Positions 1-9,131 of a stretch of DNA of 48,180 bases are shown here, in pieces (the stretch's first letter is position 1; every line of letters starts with the position of its first letter). The notes below the pieces were generated by a model that saw only the letters and a program-made list of their open reading frames with translations, made no database searches and was not told the DNA's origin. The position numbers and the translations under genes are program-made. Source of the DNA: an uncultured Pseudoflavonifractor sp. (GTDB lineage: Bacteria > Bacillota > Clostridia > Oscillospirales > Oscillospiraceae). The stretch is taken from positions 1-48,180 of the forward strand of contig CANRZY010000004.1 of NCBI GenBank assembly GCA_947644625.1, given 5' to 3'.

Positions 1-108
1 TCCTCTTCTGGTGTTGTTCTGTCTTCACGTTGTTTAATTTACAAGGTACACACCGTTCGCTTGGCTTTCGCTTGCGAACTTTGATAGGATACCACCGTCC
101 CCCAGGTT

Positions 109-114
109 TGTCAA
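109..114 (-). promoter_or_regulatory. Promoter P2 (-35 at 109-114, -10 at 86-91), probable rRNA operon promoter reading out of the window
   Basis: Minus strand TTGACA-N17-TATCCT, preceded by an A-tract UP-like element (AAAAAAGTTTGAAAAAAATAAAAAAAAGAC). Followed by TTCGCAAGCGAA hairpin and ACCTTGTAAATTAAACAACGTGAAGACAGAACAACACC, which resembles Firmicutes pre-rRNA leader/spacer sequence. Confidence 0.65.
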
Positions 115-189
115 GTCTTTTTTTTATTTTTTTCAAACTTTTTTGGAGAGGGGTACACAGCAGCACAAATCCTGCTCTTTTATCTTACT

Positions 190-536
190 ATTAAGTAATA
201 GGAACGTCCCATAGATAGCATTACCCCCCGGCCTTCCATCGAGACCGGGGGGTCACTTCTGGTTGGGCTCTATCAATGTTGTTTACCTCGCTTCCTATGG
301 GATGTTCGCTTCGCTGAGATCGGGAGCCTGGTCGTTGTTCTCGCTTCGCAGTTACCGGAAACTGTGTCGAGCCTCTTTCGTGCTCTTCCTCACATCGTGT
401 GAGACCGTTTGGAACTTGCTCTGGCTGGAAAAACTGACTGGTCCTGCTTCTCGCTTAGCCGGGATCGGGTTTCGGTCCCTTTCCAGAAAGGGTTTTTCTG
501 TTTGGACTTCTTAGCCCATTGGACTCACCTCTTTCT
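190..536 (-). ncRNA. Candidate structured leader RNA / independent ncRNA between P1 and P2
   Basis: No convincing ORF. Several local hairpins: CCCTTTctggAAAGGG, CTCACAcgaTGTGAG, CAGTTtccggtAACTG, and CCCCCCGG(N13)CCGGGGGG at 224-252. Recurrent AAGCGAG-like linkers. Confidence 0.4.
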
Positions 537-542
537 GTCTAT

Positions 543-571
543 ACTATACAATAGGCTTTAGGGTTTGTCAA
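543..571 (-). promoter_or_regulatory. Promoter P1 upstream of a long structured leader
   Basis: Minus strand TTGACA (566-571) - N17 - TATAGT (543-548). Confidence 0.65.
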
Positions 572-614
572 TAGGTTTTATGAAATTTTTCTAAAAATAT
601 TTTCCAAAAATAGA

Positions 615-643
615 AAAGGCGGGGAGCAAGCCCCCGCCTTTTC
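615..643. terminator. Intrinsic terminator (bidirectional)
   Basis: AAAAGGCGGGGagcaagCCCCCGCCTTTT. Confidence 0.8.
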
Positions 644-645
644 CT

Positions 646-1092
646 TCAGGCCAGCCCCAGCAGCAGTAAAATGAGGCCGTAAATCACGCTGGCGCTGATG
701 CCGAACACCAGCACAGGCCCGGCGATCACAAACATTTTGGCCGCTACGCCCATAACGAGTCCCTCGCTTTTGAACTCCAGGGCCGGAGATACCACGGCGT
801 TGGCAAAGCCGGTAATGGGTACCAGGGTCCCTGCCCCGGCATGCTTGGCGATCTTATCGAAGATCCCCAGTCCGGTGAGCGCCGCCGAGAGAAGGATCAG
901 GGATACCGATACCGCTCCCGCCGCGTCGTCCTTGGGCAGTCCGCAGGAGTTTTGATAAAAATTCAGCAACGCCTGTCCAAGGACGCAGATCAGCCCGCCT
1001 ACACAGAACGCCCACAGGCAGTTCTTTCCGGTAGGCGAACTTTGACTTTTGGCGTTGACGTATTTGCCATAGTCCGTGTTGGTCATATCCAT
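646..1092 (-). CDS. spoVAC: Stage V sporulation protein AC
   Basis: 148 aa; four-TM pattern with GLPKDDAAG...LTGLGIFDKIAKHAGAGTLVPITGFANAVVSPALEFKSEG typical of SpoVAC. Confidence 0.9.
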   Translation of the reverse strand: MDMTNTDYGKYVNAKSQSSPTGKNCLWAFCVGGLICVLGQALLNFYQNSCGLPKDDAAGAVSVSLILLSAALTGLGIFDKIAKHAGAGTLVPITGFANAVVSPALEFKSEGLVMGVAAKMFVIAGPVLVFGISASVIYGLILLLLGLA

Positions 1093-1236
1093 GCTACGCG
1101 CCTCCCTTTCCGGGACAGTTTACCCAAAGGAGGACCTTCTATTCATTCCGCTACTATAAGGTTGCTATCCGGTTTCACCGCCTTTTGGGGGCGCAAAAAA
1201 TCCGGGGCACGGATATGCCCCGGATCCTTTATTCCG

Positions 1237-2022
1237 TCACATCAGCTTCACGGTATAGTAGACCGCCATGATGAGCAGCCAAGCCACCACCACCGCATAG
1301 AGGACCGCCGAAGAGATCCCGATGGCCGCCACAATGAGAGCCAGCAGCGCGATCACCGCCCCGGCATAGAGAATACCATAGTTGGCGTCCTTGGAAAAGA
1401 GCTTCCATTCCTTTCCCGCCAGCTCTACCCTTCCCCGGTCTCCCTGCGCCTTGCGGCACAGTCCGGCGGCCGCCAGGATCAAAAGAGCCGCCGCCACAAC
1501 ATAGGCGTAACAAAAAACGCTTCTTCCTCCGCCCAAGGCCCTTCCACACATCCAGATCCCAAAAAGGGCCAGAACGCTCTGGCTCGCGATGAGGAAAAAC
1601 TCATGCTGGTAAAGGTAATAGACCAGGGCCAGGATCACTACGGCGGGAACAGCGTAGCTCATCAGCCGCAGCCCGGAGTCAGAGCCAAACCAGGTGGCAA
1701 AGCAGCTTACAGACACCCCCACCATAAACAGGCACAGCGTACCCGGCAGATTAACGCCCTTGTCGCTTTTCCGGGCGCTGCTCCACCAATACCCCGCTCC
1801 GGCGGCACAGGCAAGCCCCGCCACCGCCAGGATCCTTACCACGCTGTCCAGCGCCAAACGCAGATTCACTTGTGCTCCGGTATAGTGGGTCCAATAGCGG
1901 TTCAGCAAAAGCAGCAGAAACTCCAGCACGGCTCCCCCCGCCACCCAGCATAGGATGCGGTTGAGAGCCTCTTCCTCCGCCCGGAGCTTCTCCGCTCTTT
2001 TTTGCTTCGCGTTCTTGTCCAT
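1237..2022 (-). CDS. Uncharacterised multi-spanning membrane protein
   Basis: ORF with charged N-terminus (MDKNAKQKRAEKLRAEEEALNR) and several hydrophobic helices; RBS AGGAG upstream of ATG at 2022. Confidence 0.7.
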   Translation of the reverse strand: MDKNAKQKRAEKLRAEEEALNRILCWVAGGAVLEFLLLLLNRYWTHYTGAQVNLRLALDSVVRILAVAGLACAAGAGYWWSSARKSDKGVNLPGTLCLFMVGVSVSCFATWFGSDSGLRLMSYAVPAVVILALVYYLYQHEFFLIASQSVLALFGIWMCGRALGGGRSVFCYAYVVAAALLILAAAGLCRKAQGDRGRVELAGKEWKLFSKDANYGILYAGAVIALLALIVAAIGISSAVLYAVVVAWLLIMAVYYTVKLM

Positions 2023-2242
2023 GCGCACATCTCCTGAGAAAGCCTTCCCCATTAGGGTAAGCAAAAATAGTCTCTGGTTATTCTACCAGATTCTTCCGAA
2101 ATTTGCAACAGAAAAAACCGGCGCTTCCCCCTTTCCGTTTTCTTTCCTGCAATCTTCCATAAATTGTAAGCATTTTGTTGTTGTTTTTTGGACACACCTC
2201 GGTATAATGAAGCTACTACAAACAGAGAGGAACGCGACGAAT

Positions 2243-3520
2243 ATGGTAAAAACCTTCCCGAACCGGGCGCTGGCCTTGGGCCTCGCTCTCTTGTTCACCC
2301 TCAATCTTTCCGGCTGTGGCGGCAAGGAGCCCAAGCCTACGGAAAGCCCCGCCGCCGCAACGGAGACGCCTGCTCCAACGCCCACCCCAACCCCGGAGCC
2401 CACGCCGGATCCCGATGTCACCACCCCTCCCGTCCCCCTGGTGGCCTGGGGCCCTGACCAGGTGGTGGAGCATCTTTTTTTCCATCCGGTCATCGCATAC
2501 CCCAAGTGGGGCTTTCAGGACTGCCCCTCCTCCCAGTCCCAGAAGGAGGGGCTGGACGACTGGATGGTCACGGTAGACGAATACAACAAAATCTTGCAAA
2601 GCGTCTATGACCGGGGCTATATTATGGTAAGCATGAACGAGGTGTGGAGCGAAGTCACCGGCGACGACGGCGTGGCTCGGATGCAGCGCAATACCCTGAT
2701 GATCCCCGAAGGCAAAAAGCCCCTTATCATCTCCTTTGACGACACCAACTACTATGACTATATGCTGGAGGAGGGCTTTACCTCCAAGCTGGTACTGGGC
2801 ACTGACGGAGAGGTCTGGGCAGAGTGTACCGATCCCTACACCCAGGAGACCTTTCTCACGCAGGATCTGGACGCCATTACTATTCTGGACAAATTTGTCC
2901 GGGAACATCCCGACTTTTCCCTTAACGGGGTAAAAGGCTGCCTTTCCCTTACCGGCTACCAAGGGATCCTGGGTTACCGGACTCAGAATGACATCGACAT
3001 CGCCGCCACCGACCCCCGCCGCCCTGCCTTTGACGCCAACCGTCAGGCCGAGATCGACGCGGTAAAGCCTATCATCGCCCGCTTGAAGGAGACCGGCTGG
3101 TACTTTGGCTCCCACACCTGGGGGCACATCAACCTCAACGGCGACCGGGTGGACCTTGCTTGGGTCAAGCGGGATACTGTCCGCTGGCAGGAGGAGGTCG
3201 GCTCTCTGGTTGGCCCCACCCAGATCCTTTTCTACCCCCACGGCGCCCGGCCCGACGGGGACGACTGGCACAAGACAGGTCCCAAGTTCCAGTTTCTCCA
3301 AGAGTTTGGCTTCCGCATATTTGCCAGTGTGGGCATCAACTCCTTCTCCTATGTAAAGCAGGATATCTCCGCCGTGATCTGTGACCGGCTTCATCCCGAC
3401 GGCACCACCCTCCGGGGCGGCCCCGGCGGAAAAGCGGTGGGCTGGTACAGCCAGTTTTATGACGCAAGGGAGATCATCGACCTGGACGTACGGCCTAAAT
3501 TAGGGGTCACCTGGCAATAA
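2243..3520 (+). CDS. Polysaccharide deacetylase family lipoprotein
   Basis: Lipobox LSGC; Pro/Thr-rich linker; NodB-like motifs (PLIISFDDTNYYDYM, SHTWGH). Confidence 0.8.
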   Translation: MVKTFPNRALALGLALLFTLNLSGCGGKEPKPTESPAAATETPAPTPTPTPEPTPDPDVTTPPVPLVAWGPDQVVEHLFFHPVIAYPKWGFQDCPSSQSQKEGLDDWMVTVDEYNKILQSVYDRGYIMVSMNEVWSEVTGDDGVARMQRNTLMIPEGKKPLIISFDDTNYYDYMLEEGFTSKLVLGTDGEVWAECTDPYTQETFLTQDLDAITILDKFVREHPDFSLNGVKGCLSLTGYQGILGYRTQNDIDIAATDPRRPAFDANRQAEIDAVKPIIARLKETGWYFGSHTWGHINLNGDRVDLAWVKRDTVRWQEEVGSLVGPTQILFYPHGARPDGDDWHKTGPKFQFLQEFGFRIFASVGINSFSYVKQDISAVICDRLHPDGTTLRGGPGGKAVGWYSQFYDAREIIDLDVRPKLGVTWQ

Positions 3521-3542
3521 AATTTTGCAGGGAGGTTTTTCC

Positions 3543-3938
3543 ATGACTGACCGAGAATTGGCCGATCTAGCGTATTCCATGCTGGACAAAGCCTATGTTC
3601 CCTACTCCAAATTTCCTGTGGGGGCCGCTCTCCTCTGTGCCGACGGGAGCGTGTTCACCGGCTGCAATGTGGAAAACGCAGCCTATGGCTCCACCATCTG
3701 CGCCGAGCGCACCGCCCTTGTCAAAGCGGTGAGCGAGGGCCACCGGGACGACTTTGTGAAGCTGGCAGTGGTGGGTAACTGCACCGACTACTGCGCCCCC
3801 TGTGGGGCCTGCCGCCAGATGCTTTATGAATTTGCCCCGGAGTTGGAGCTGCTGCTGGGGCGGGAGGACAGAGAGTTTACAAAAACCACTCTGAACGCTC
3901 TTCTCCCCTTTGGCTTCGGTCCAAAGAGCCTGCAATAA
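3543..3938 (+). CDS. cdd: Cytidine deaminase
   Basis: YSKFPVGAALL, GCNVENAAYGSTICAERTA, CAPCGACRQ motifs; RBS GGGAGG. Confidence 0.95.
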   Translation: MTDRELADLAYSMLDKAYVPYSKFPVGAALLCADGSVFTGCNVENAAYGSTICAERTALVKAVSEGHRDDFVKLAVVGNCTDYCAPCGACRQMLYEFAPELELLLGREDREFTKTTLNALLPFGFGPKSLQ

Positions 3939-3980
3939 AATAAAATGCTGTGGCAAACCTGCCACAGCATTTTATTTTTT
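3939..3980. terminator. Intrinsic terminator
   Basis: AAAATAAAATGCTGTGGCAaaccTGCCACAGCATTTTATTTTT. Confidence 0.9.
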
Positions 3981-4110
3981 CCAGTCTCTTTGCCGTCTGA
4001 ATTGAAACGGCGGAGCAATTTCTAACAGCAAAGGATACCCCCGCTCCAGTGAATACCCTTGTCAACGGCAGGTCCCGCTATTTTCCCTGCTGACCGGCAG
4101 CTTATTTTTC

Positions 4111-4164
4111 TTGACAATTCTTCGGCTCCATGATATTTTTATATACATACCAACGGTATGTATA
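4111..4164 (+). promoter_or_regulatory. tetR promoter and operator
   Basis: TTGACA (4111-4116)-N17-TATTTT (4134-4139), followed by perfect 10-bp inverted repeat TATACATACC-aac-GGTATGTATA (4142-4164). Confidence 0.8.
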
Positions 4165-4178
4165 ATAGGAGGAACAGG

Positions 4179-4823
4179 ATGTCGCGGAACAAATACCCTG
4201 AGGAGACCCGGAAAAAGATCCTGAACGTGTCCTTTCGCCTGTTTTCCGAGAAGGGCTATGACCACACCACCATCCAGGATATCGTGGACGCCCTGGGTAT
4301 GAGCAAGGGGGCTGTATACCACCACTTCAAAAGCAAGGAGGATATTCTGGATCACCTATATGACCAATACTACGTGGACTCCAACATGTTCGGTATAATG
4401 GAGTCCCCCTCCCTCTCCGGCCTGGAAAAGCTACGGGAGCTGCTGCGTAGGCAGCTTGCCGATCCGGGAAAGCTGGATATCGATAACATTACCGTCTCCT
4501 TTGAACGCAACCCCCAGCTTATTCAGCTTATGCTCACCACCTCTGTCCGGAATGGGGCCCCCATGATCCAGCGGCTGCTGGAGGAGGGGATCGCCGACGG
4601 CTCTATCACCACCGCCCATCCCAAGGAGCTGGCTGAGAGCTGTCTTGTGCTGCTGAACCTGTGGGCGGGCATCTTCTCCCATGACCGGGAGGATTTTATG
4701 GCAAAATTCCGGTTTCTGAAGAGCATGACCGACGCTCTGGGTTGCCCCGTCTTTGACCAGGCCATGATGGATACTTTGGACGCCTACTATACTCGCCTTG
4801 CCCACAAAATTTCCCAAGCATAG
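4179..4823 (+). CDS. TetR/AcrR family transcriptional regulator
   Basis: RKKILNVSFRLFSEKGYDHTTIQDIVDALGMSKGAVYHHFKSKEDIL, a canonical TetR N-terminal HTH; AGGAGG RBS. Confidence 0.93.
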   Translation: MSRNKYPEETRKKILNVSFRLFSEKGYDHTTIQDIVDALGMSKGAVYHHFKSKEDILDHLYDQYYVDSNMFGIMESPSLSGLEKLRELLRRQLADPGKLDIDNITVSFERNPQLIQLMLTTSVRNGAPMIQRLLEEGIADGSITTAHPKELAESCLVLLNLWAGIFSHDREDFMAKFRFLKSMTDALGCPVFDQAMMDTLDAYYTRLAHKISQA

Positions 4824-4865
4824 TCTTTTCCGCCCCGCCCCCTGTGGGGCGGATTCTTTCCTCCA

Positions 4866-4892
4866 TATACATACCAACCGTCGGTATCTATA
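4866..4892 (+). promoter_or_regulatory. Second TetR operator in front of the MFS gene
   Basis: TATACATACC-aaccgtc-GGTATCTATA shares both half-sites with the tetR operator. Confidence 0.7.
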
Positions 4893-4915
4893 AAACAAAG
4901 AATTGAGGTTATCCT

Positions 4916-6121
4916 ATGAATAAAACACTCTTTTCCCGCAGCTTTACCCTGATGTTGGTTGGGCAGATCGTGTCTCTGCTGGGCAATGCCCTGCTGCGGT
5001 TTGCCCTGTCTCTCTATATACTGGATCTGACCGGCTCCGCCTCTGTCTTTGGCGGCGTACTGGCGGCGTCCATGCTTCCCACCATTCTGCTTTCTCCTGT
5101 AGGGGGCGTGCTGGCCGACCGGATCCCCCGGCAGAGGATCATGTATATCCTGGACTTTCTCACCGCCATTGCCGTCTGGAATTTCGCCCTTTTTGGCCGG
5201 AATGGCTCTACCCTCCCCCCCGCCCTGCTGTTGCTGTCCCTCTCCGCCATTCAGGCCTGCTATCAACCTTCGGTCCTCTCCTCTGTTCCCCTGCTGGTCT
5301 CCCAGGAGGAACTGACCCGGGCCAACGCCCTGGTGACCCAGGTATCCGCCCTGTCCTCTCTGCTGGGTCCCTTGGCAGGCGGAGCTCTTTACGGATTTTG
5401 GGGCATGGGGCCCATCTGCGCCGTCAGCGGGCTGTGCTTTCTTGCCTCGGCAGTGATGGAATGCTTTCTCCGCATCCCCTTCTTTCCCTCCACGGGCAAG
5501 GGCGGGGCGGGCGGCGCCCTTGCCGACCTCCGGGAGGCCGGCCGGTTTCTCCTCCAGTCCGGGCTCATGCCTCTTTTGTGGGTGGTGGCAGGCCTGAACC
5601 TGTTCCTCTCCTCCCTCTACCTTGTGGGCCTCCCCTTTTTTGTCAAGATCACCCTGGGGCTGTCCAGCCAGCTTTATTCCCTGGTGGAGGCCGCCATGGC
5701 TCTGGGCACCATTCTGGGCGCTGTGTTGGTGGGGGTCATTGGGTCCCGCCTTTCCTTCTCCCGCTCCTGGCGGTATATCCTGCTCGCCGCCCTGTCCCCG
5801 GTTGTTATGGCCCCTGCCGTGGCGCTTCCCTTCGCCCCTTTGGTCTCCTGGCTGGTCCTGCTTCTCTCCGCCTTTTTGGGCATGACCTGCGCCGGAGTCT
5901 TCTCCATCCTGGCCCAGTCCTTTTTCCAAACCGTGACCCCCGCTTCTCTTTTGGGAAAGGTGGGCGCCTTTGTAACGGCGGCGGCCACCTGCGCCATGCC
6001 TTTGGGGCATGGAATGTACGGTCTGCTGCTGGACTGTTTCTCCCCCTGGATGGCTCCCATTCTGACCTTTGCCGCCTGCCTCCCCCTGGCATGGACGGCA
6101 CGAAAGGTTTTAAACCGTTAA
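4916..6121 (+). CDS. MFS transporter (efflux type)
   Basis: 12-TM-like protein with GGVLADRIPRQRIMYILDF MFS loop motif; adjacent TetR regulator. Confidence 0.9.
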   Translation: MNKTLFSRSFTLMLVGQIVSLLGNALLRFALSLYILDLTGSASVFGGVLAASMLPTILLSPVGGVLADRIPRQRIMYILDFLTAIAVWNFALFGRNGSTLPPALLLLSLSAIQACYQPSVLSSVPLLVSQEELTRANALVTQVSALSSLLGPLAGGALYGFWGMGPICAVSGLCFLASAVMECFLRIPFFPSTGKGGAGGALADLREAGRFLLQSGLMPLLWVVAGLNLFLSSLYLVGLPFFVKITLGLSSQLYSLVEAAMALGTILGAVLVGVIGSRLSFSRSWRYILLAALSPVVMAPAVALPFAPLVSWLVLLLSAFLGMTCAGVFSILAQSFFQTVTPASLLGKVGAFVTAAATCAMPLGHGMYGLLLDCFSPWMAPILTFAACLPLAWTARKVLNR

Positions 6122-6202
6122 GAATTTCTGATTTTTGTATAGATCTTCCCCTTTCTGTCAAAACTGTTTCCGGGAATCCATTTGAGGAGGTTTCTTAGGA
6201 CT

Positions 6203-6415
6203 ATGATCATGGATAAGATCGCCCTGACCCTGGCCATCGTGGGCGGGCTCAACTGGGGCAGTATCGGCATTTTCGGCTTTGACATTGTGGCGTTTCTCTT
6301 TGGAGGCGCCAACAGCGCTCTGAGCCGGGTGGTTTATACGCTGGTTGGCCTGGGTGCCATCTGGTGTATCTCCCTTCTCTTTCGGGAGACCGATCCGGTA
6401 GAAGACCGAAGCTGA
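6203..6415 (+). CDS. DUF378 family small membrane protein
   Basis: MDKIALTLAIVGGLNWGSIGIFGFDIVAFLFGG is characteristic of DUF378. Confidence 0.9.
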   Translation: MIMDKIALTLAIVGGLNWGSIGIFGFDIVAFLFGGANSALSRVVYTLVGLGAIWCISLLFRETDPVEDRS

Positions 6416-6418
6416 ACA

Positions 6419-6460
6419 AAAAACCGCCGCTCATCCAATGGATGAACGGCGGTTTTCCAT
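6419..6460. terminator. Intrinsic terminator (bidirectional)
   Basis: AAAAACCGCCGctCATCCAaTGGATGaaCGGCGGTTTT. Confidence 0.85.
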
Positions 6461-6497
6461 TTTTCCGGACGCTTTCTCGGAAGCATCCTCCCGTTTC

Positions 6498-6656
6498 TTA
6501 TTTTTTGGGGTGGCAGATATCCTTTCCGGGGCAGTCTCCGCAGCCGCAAGAGCAACCGCCCTTTCCGCTTTTTCGGTTGCGGACGCCCCGGATGATAACG
6601 GCGGCAAAGACGCCGAATACGACGGCTCCCACCAAAACTGTAGCCAGATTGGGCAT
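6498..6656 (-). CDS. FeoB-associated Cys-rich membrane protein (52 aa; absent from supplied ORF track)
   Basis: Translated by hand: MPNLATVLVGAVVFGVFAAVIIRGVRNRKSGKGGCSCGCGDCPGKDICHPKK*. One TM followed by a CxCxC..C..C cluster, immediately downstream of feoB; RBS GGAGGG. Confidence 0.9.
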   Translation of the reverse strand: MPNLATVLVGAVVFGVFAAVIIRGVRNRKSGKGGCSCGCGDCPGKDICHPKK

Positions 6657-6668
6657 ATCAATCCCTCC

Positions 6669-9062
6669 TTACCGGGCCCCGGCGGCAATGGAGCGCACCG
6701 CCCCAGAGGCGCCTTCATACCTATTCTTTCTTACCAGCAGATAAATCATTCCTGTGAGACATACCGCAGCGGCTACCGTGCCCACCCCAAAGGTCAGCTC
6801 CCCGGTCGCCACCCCGCCCAGCTGGTAGACGATGAGAGCGGCCACATAGGCCAGCACACACATATACCCGATTGCGGCCCAGGTCCACCCGGCGTTGTTC
6901 ATCTCCCGTCTGATCGCTCCCATGGCGGCAAAGCAGGGCGCGCAGAGAAGATTAAAGATCATAAAGGAGTAGGCGGAAAGGCCGGTGAAGACCACAGCCA
7001 TCTGGTCAGAAAAGTTGCTGCCAGGAAACAGGACGCGGAAGGTGGAGACTACATTCTCCTTGGCGATCAGCCCGGTAACGGTAGCCACAGCGGACTGCCA
7101 GTTGCCAAAGCCGATGGGGGCAAAGATCCAGCATACCCCTCCACCGATCGCCGCCAGGATAGAGGCGTCAGGGTTCTCCACCAGGCCGAAGGCTCCGTTT
7201 TCCAATCCGAAGCCCTGAAGAAACCAGAGAATGACGGAGGAACACAGGATCACGGTGCCCGCCCGCTTGATAAAGGACCAGCCCCGCTCCCAGGCCGCCC
7301 GGAGTACGTTGGTCACGCTGGGCACATGGTACTGGGGCAGCTCCATAACAAAGGGGGCCGGATCTCCGGCAAAGACGCGGGTCTTTTTCAGTATGACGCC
7401 GGAGACAATGATGGCGGCCACGCCGATAAAGTAGGCAGAGGTCGCCACCCAGGTGGAGCCTCCGAAAAGGGCCCCGGCAAACATGGCGATAATAGGCATT
7501 TTCGCTCCGCAGGGAATGAAGCAGGTGGTCATAATGGTCATTTTCCTGTCCCGCTCGTTCTCAATGGTCCGGGATGCCATAACTCCCGGCACGCCGCAGC
7601 CCGTGCCCACCAGCATGGGGATGAAGGACTTGCCGCTCAAGCCAAACTTTCTGAAGATCCGGTCCATAATAAAGGCGATCCGAGCCATATATCCCACATC
7701 CTCCAGAACGGCGAGAAGGAGAAACAGCACAAGCATTTGAGGCACAAAACCCAGCACCCCACCCACTCCGGCGATGATCCCGTCCACAATGAGCCCGGTA
7801 AGCCAGTCGGCACAGCCGATACTCTCCAGCCAGGAGCCCACGATAACAGGGATACCGTCCTGCCAGCGGCCGTAGGCATTGGGATCGGGGCCATCCTCGC
7901 CGAACTGGGCCACGGTGGCCTGGGCTTCCCCGTAAACGGCGGCGTTCACCGCCACCTCCTCGGTCTCACCGGAGTCGTCGTCATAGAAGTATACCACAGT
8001 TTCTCCGTTTTCGTAAGCCTCTATGATGGCCCCAGCACGCTCAAAGTCTCCGGCATCGTCCTCGTAGCCGTCGCCGCCGGAGAGGAACCAGCCGTCCCCA
8101 AAAAGTCCGTCGTTGGCCCAGTCGGTGGCGGCGGTGCCGATGGACACCTTCCAGCCGCCCATGGCGATGGCGTAGACCAGGAACATGACCGCTACAAAGA
8201 TGGGCAGAGCCAACACCCGGTTTGTCACCACCCGGTCGATCTTGTCAGAGGCGGACAGGCTGTGACGGGCCGCTTTTTTCTTTACCGAGCGGTCCACCAC
8301 GCCGCTGATGTAGGCGTACCGCTGGTTGGTAATAATGCTCTCCGCGTCGTCGTCCAGCTCCTTCTCGCAATCGGTGATGTGCTTTTCCAGATGAGCCTTC
8401 TCCTCATCGGACAGCTTCAGCTCCTCCAGCGCCTTCCCGTCCCGCTCAAAGATCTTGATGGCGTACCAGCGCAGATACCGGGGATCCACCTGTCCCTCAA
8501 TGGACTCCTCGATGTGGGCCAGGGCATGCTCCACACTTCCGGTAAACACATGGGGCAGCTCCCCCGCCTTGTGAGACGCGGCCAGATCGGCGGCGGCCTG
8601 GGCCGCCGCCAACCCACCCTCATTTTTCAGGGCGGATATCCCCACCACAGTACAGCCCAGGGCCTTTCCCAGCTTATCCAGATCAATGGCGTCCCCATTC
8701 TTCCGTACCAGGTCCATCATATTGACCGCCACCACCACAGGAAGTCCCAGCTCAAGCAGCTGGGTGGTCAAATACAGGTTTCTCTCTATATTGGTGCCGT
8801 CCACGATATTCAGGATGGCGTCGGGCTTCTCCTTCACCAGATAGCTCCGGGCCACCACCTCCTCCAGCGTATAGGGGGACAGGGAATAGATCCCGGGCAG
8901 GTCCTGAATGACCACGTCCTTGTTTCCCTTGAGCCGGCCCTCCTTCTTCTCCACCGTGACGCCGGGCCAGTTGCCCACATACTGGTTAGAGCCGGTAAGG
9001 GCGTTGAACAGGGTGGTCTTGCCGCAGTTGGGATTGCCCGCCAGGGCAATTTTAAGCTCCAT
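6669..9062 (-). CDS. feoB: Ferrous iron transport protein B
   Basis: G1 motif GNPNCGKTTLFNALTG, VGNWPGVTVEKKEG, DLPGIYSLSP, NMMDL; C-terminal permease with GTGCGVPGVMASRT. Confidence 0.96.
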   Translation of the reverse strand: MELKIALAGNPNCGKTTLFNALTGSNQYVGNWPGVTVEKKEGRLKGNKDVVIQDLPGIYSLSPYTLEEVVARSYLVKEKPDAILNIVDGTNIERNLYLTTQLLELGLPVVVAVNMMDLVRKNGDAIDLDKLGKALGCTVVGISALKNEGGLAAAQAAADLAASHKAGELPHVFTGSVEHALAHIEESIEGQVDPRYLRWYAIKIFERDGKALEELKLSDEEKAHLEKHITDCEKELDDDAESIITNQRYAYISGVVDRSVKKKAARHSLSASDKIDRVVTNRVLALPIFVAVMFLVYAIAMGGWKVSIGTAATDWANDGLFGDGWFLSGGDGYEDDAGDFERAGAIIEAYENGETVVYFYDDDSGETEEVAVNAAVYGEAQATVAQFGEDGPDPNAYGRWQDGIPVIVGSWLESIGCADWLTGLIVDGIIAGVGGVLGFVPQMLVLFLLLAVLEDVGYMARIAFIMDRIFRKFGLSGKSFIPMLVGTGCGVPGVMASRTIENERDRKMTIMTTCFIPCGAKMPIIAMFAGALFGGSTWVATSAYFIGVAAIIVSGVILKKTRVFAGDPAPFVMELPQYHVPSVTNVLRAAWERGWSFIKRAGTVILCSSVILWFLQGFGLENGAFGLVENPDASILAAIGGGVCWIFAPIGFGNWQSAVATVTGLIAKENVVSTFRVLFPGSNFSDQMAVVFTGLSAYSFMIFNLLCAPCFAAMGAIRREMNNAGWTWAAIGYMCVLAYVAALIVYQLGGVATGELTFGVGTVAAAVCLTGMIYLLVRKNRYEGASGAVRSIAAGAR

Positions 9063-9100
9063 GGAAATTCTCTCCTCTCCAAAATTATATTTCAAGGGTG

Positions 9101-9118
9101 AATTAGCAGTTGCTAACT
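9101..9118 (-). promoter_or_regulatory. DtxR/IdeR-like operator upstream of feoB
   Basis: AATTAGC-AGTT-GCTAACT inverted repeat, same half-site as the sites upstream of feoA. Confidence 0.6.
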
Positions 9119-9131
9119 CACGGGCAAAATG

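Noticed and set aside
263-514. 83-aa plus-strand ORF in the left-edge region
   Set aside because: Lies in the hairpin-rich leader, opposite to both promoters, with no domain.
2216-3394. 392-aa minus-strand ORF
   Set aside because: Antisense to the polysaccharide deacetylase gene, whose lipobox and NodB motifs clearly define the coding strand.
6438-9101. 887-aa plus-strand ORF
   Set aside because: Fully antisense to feoB and the FeoB-associated gene; low-complexity composition (G/H/Q/R rich) typical of GC-rich shadow frames; no RBS or domain.
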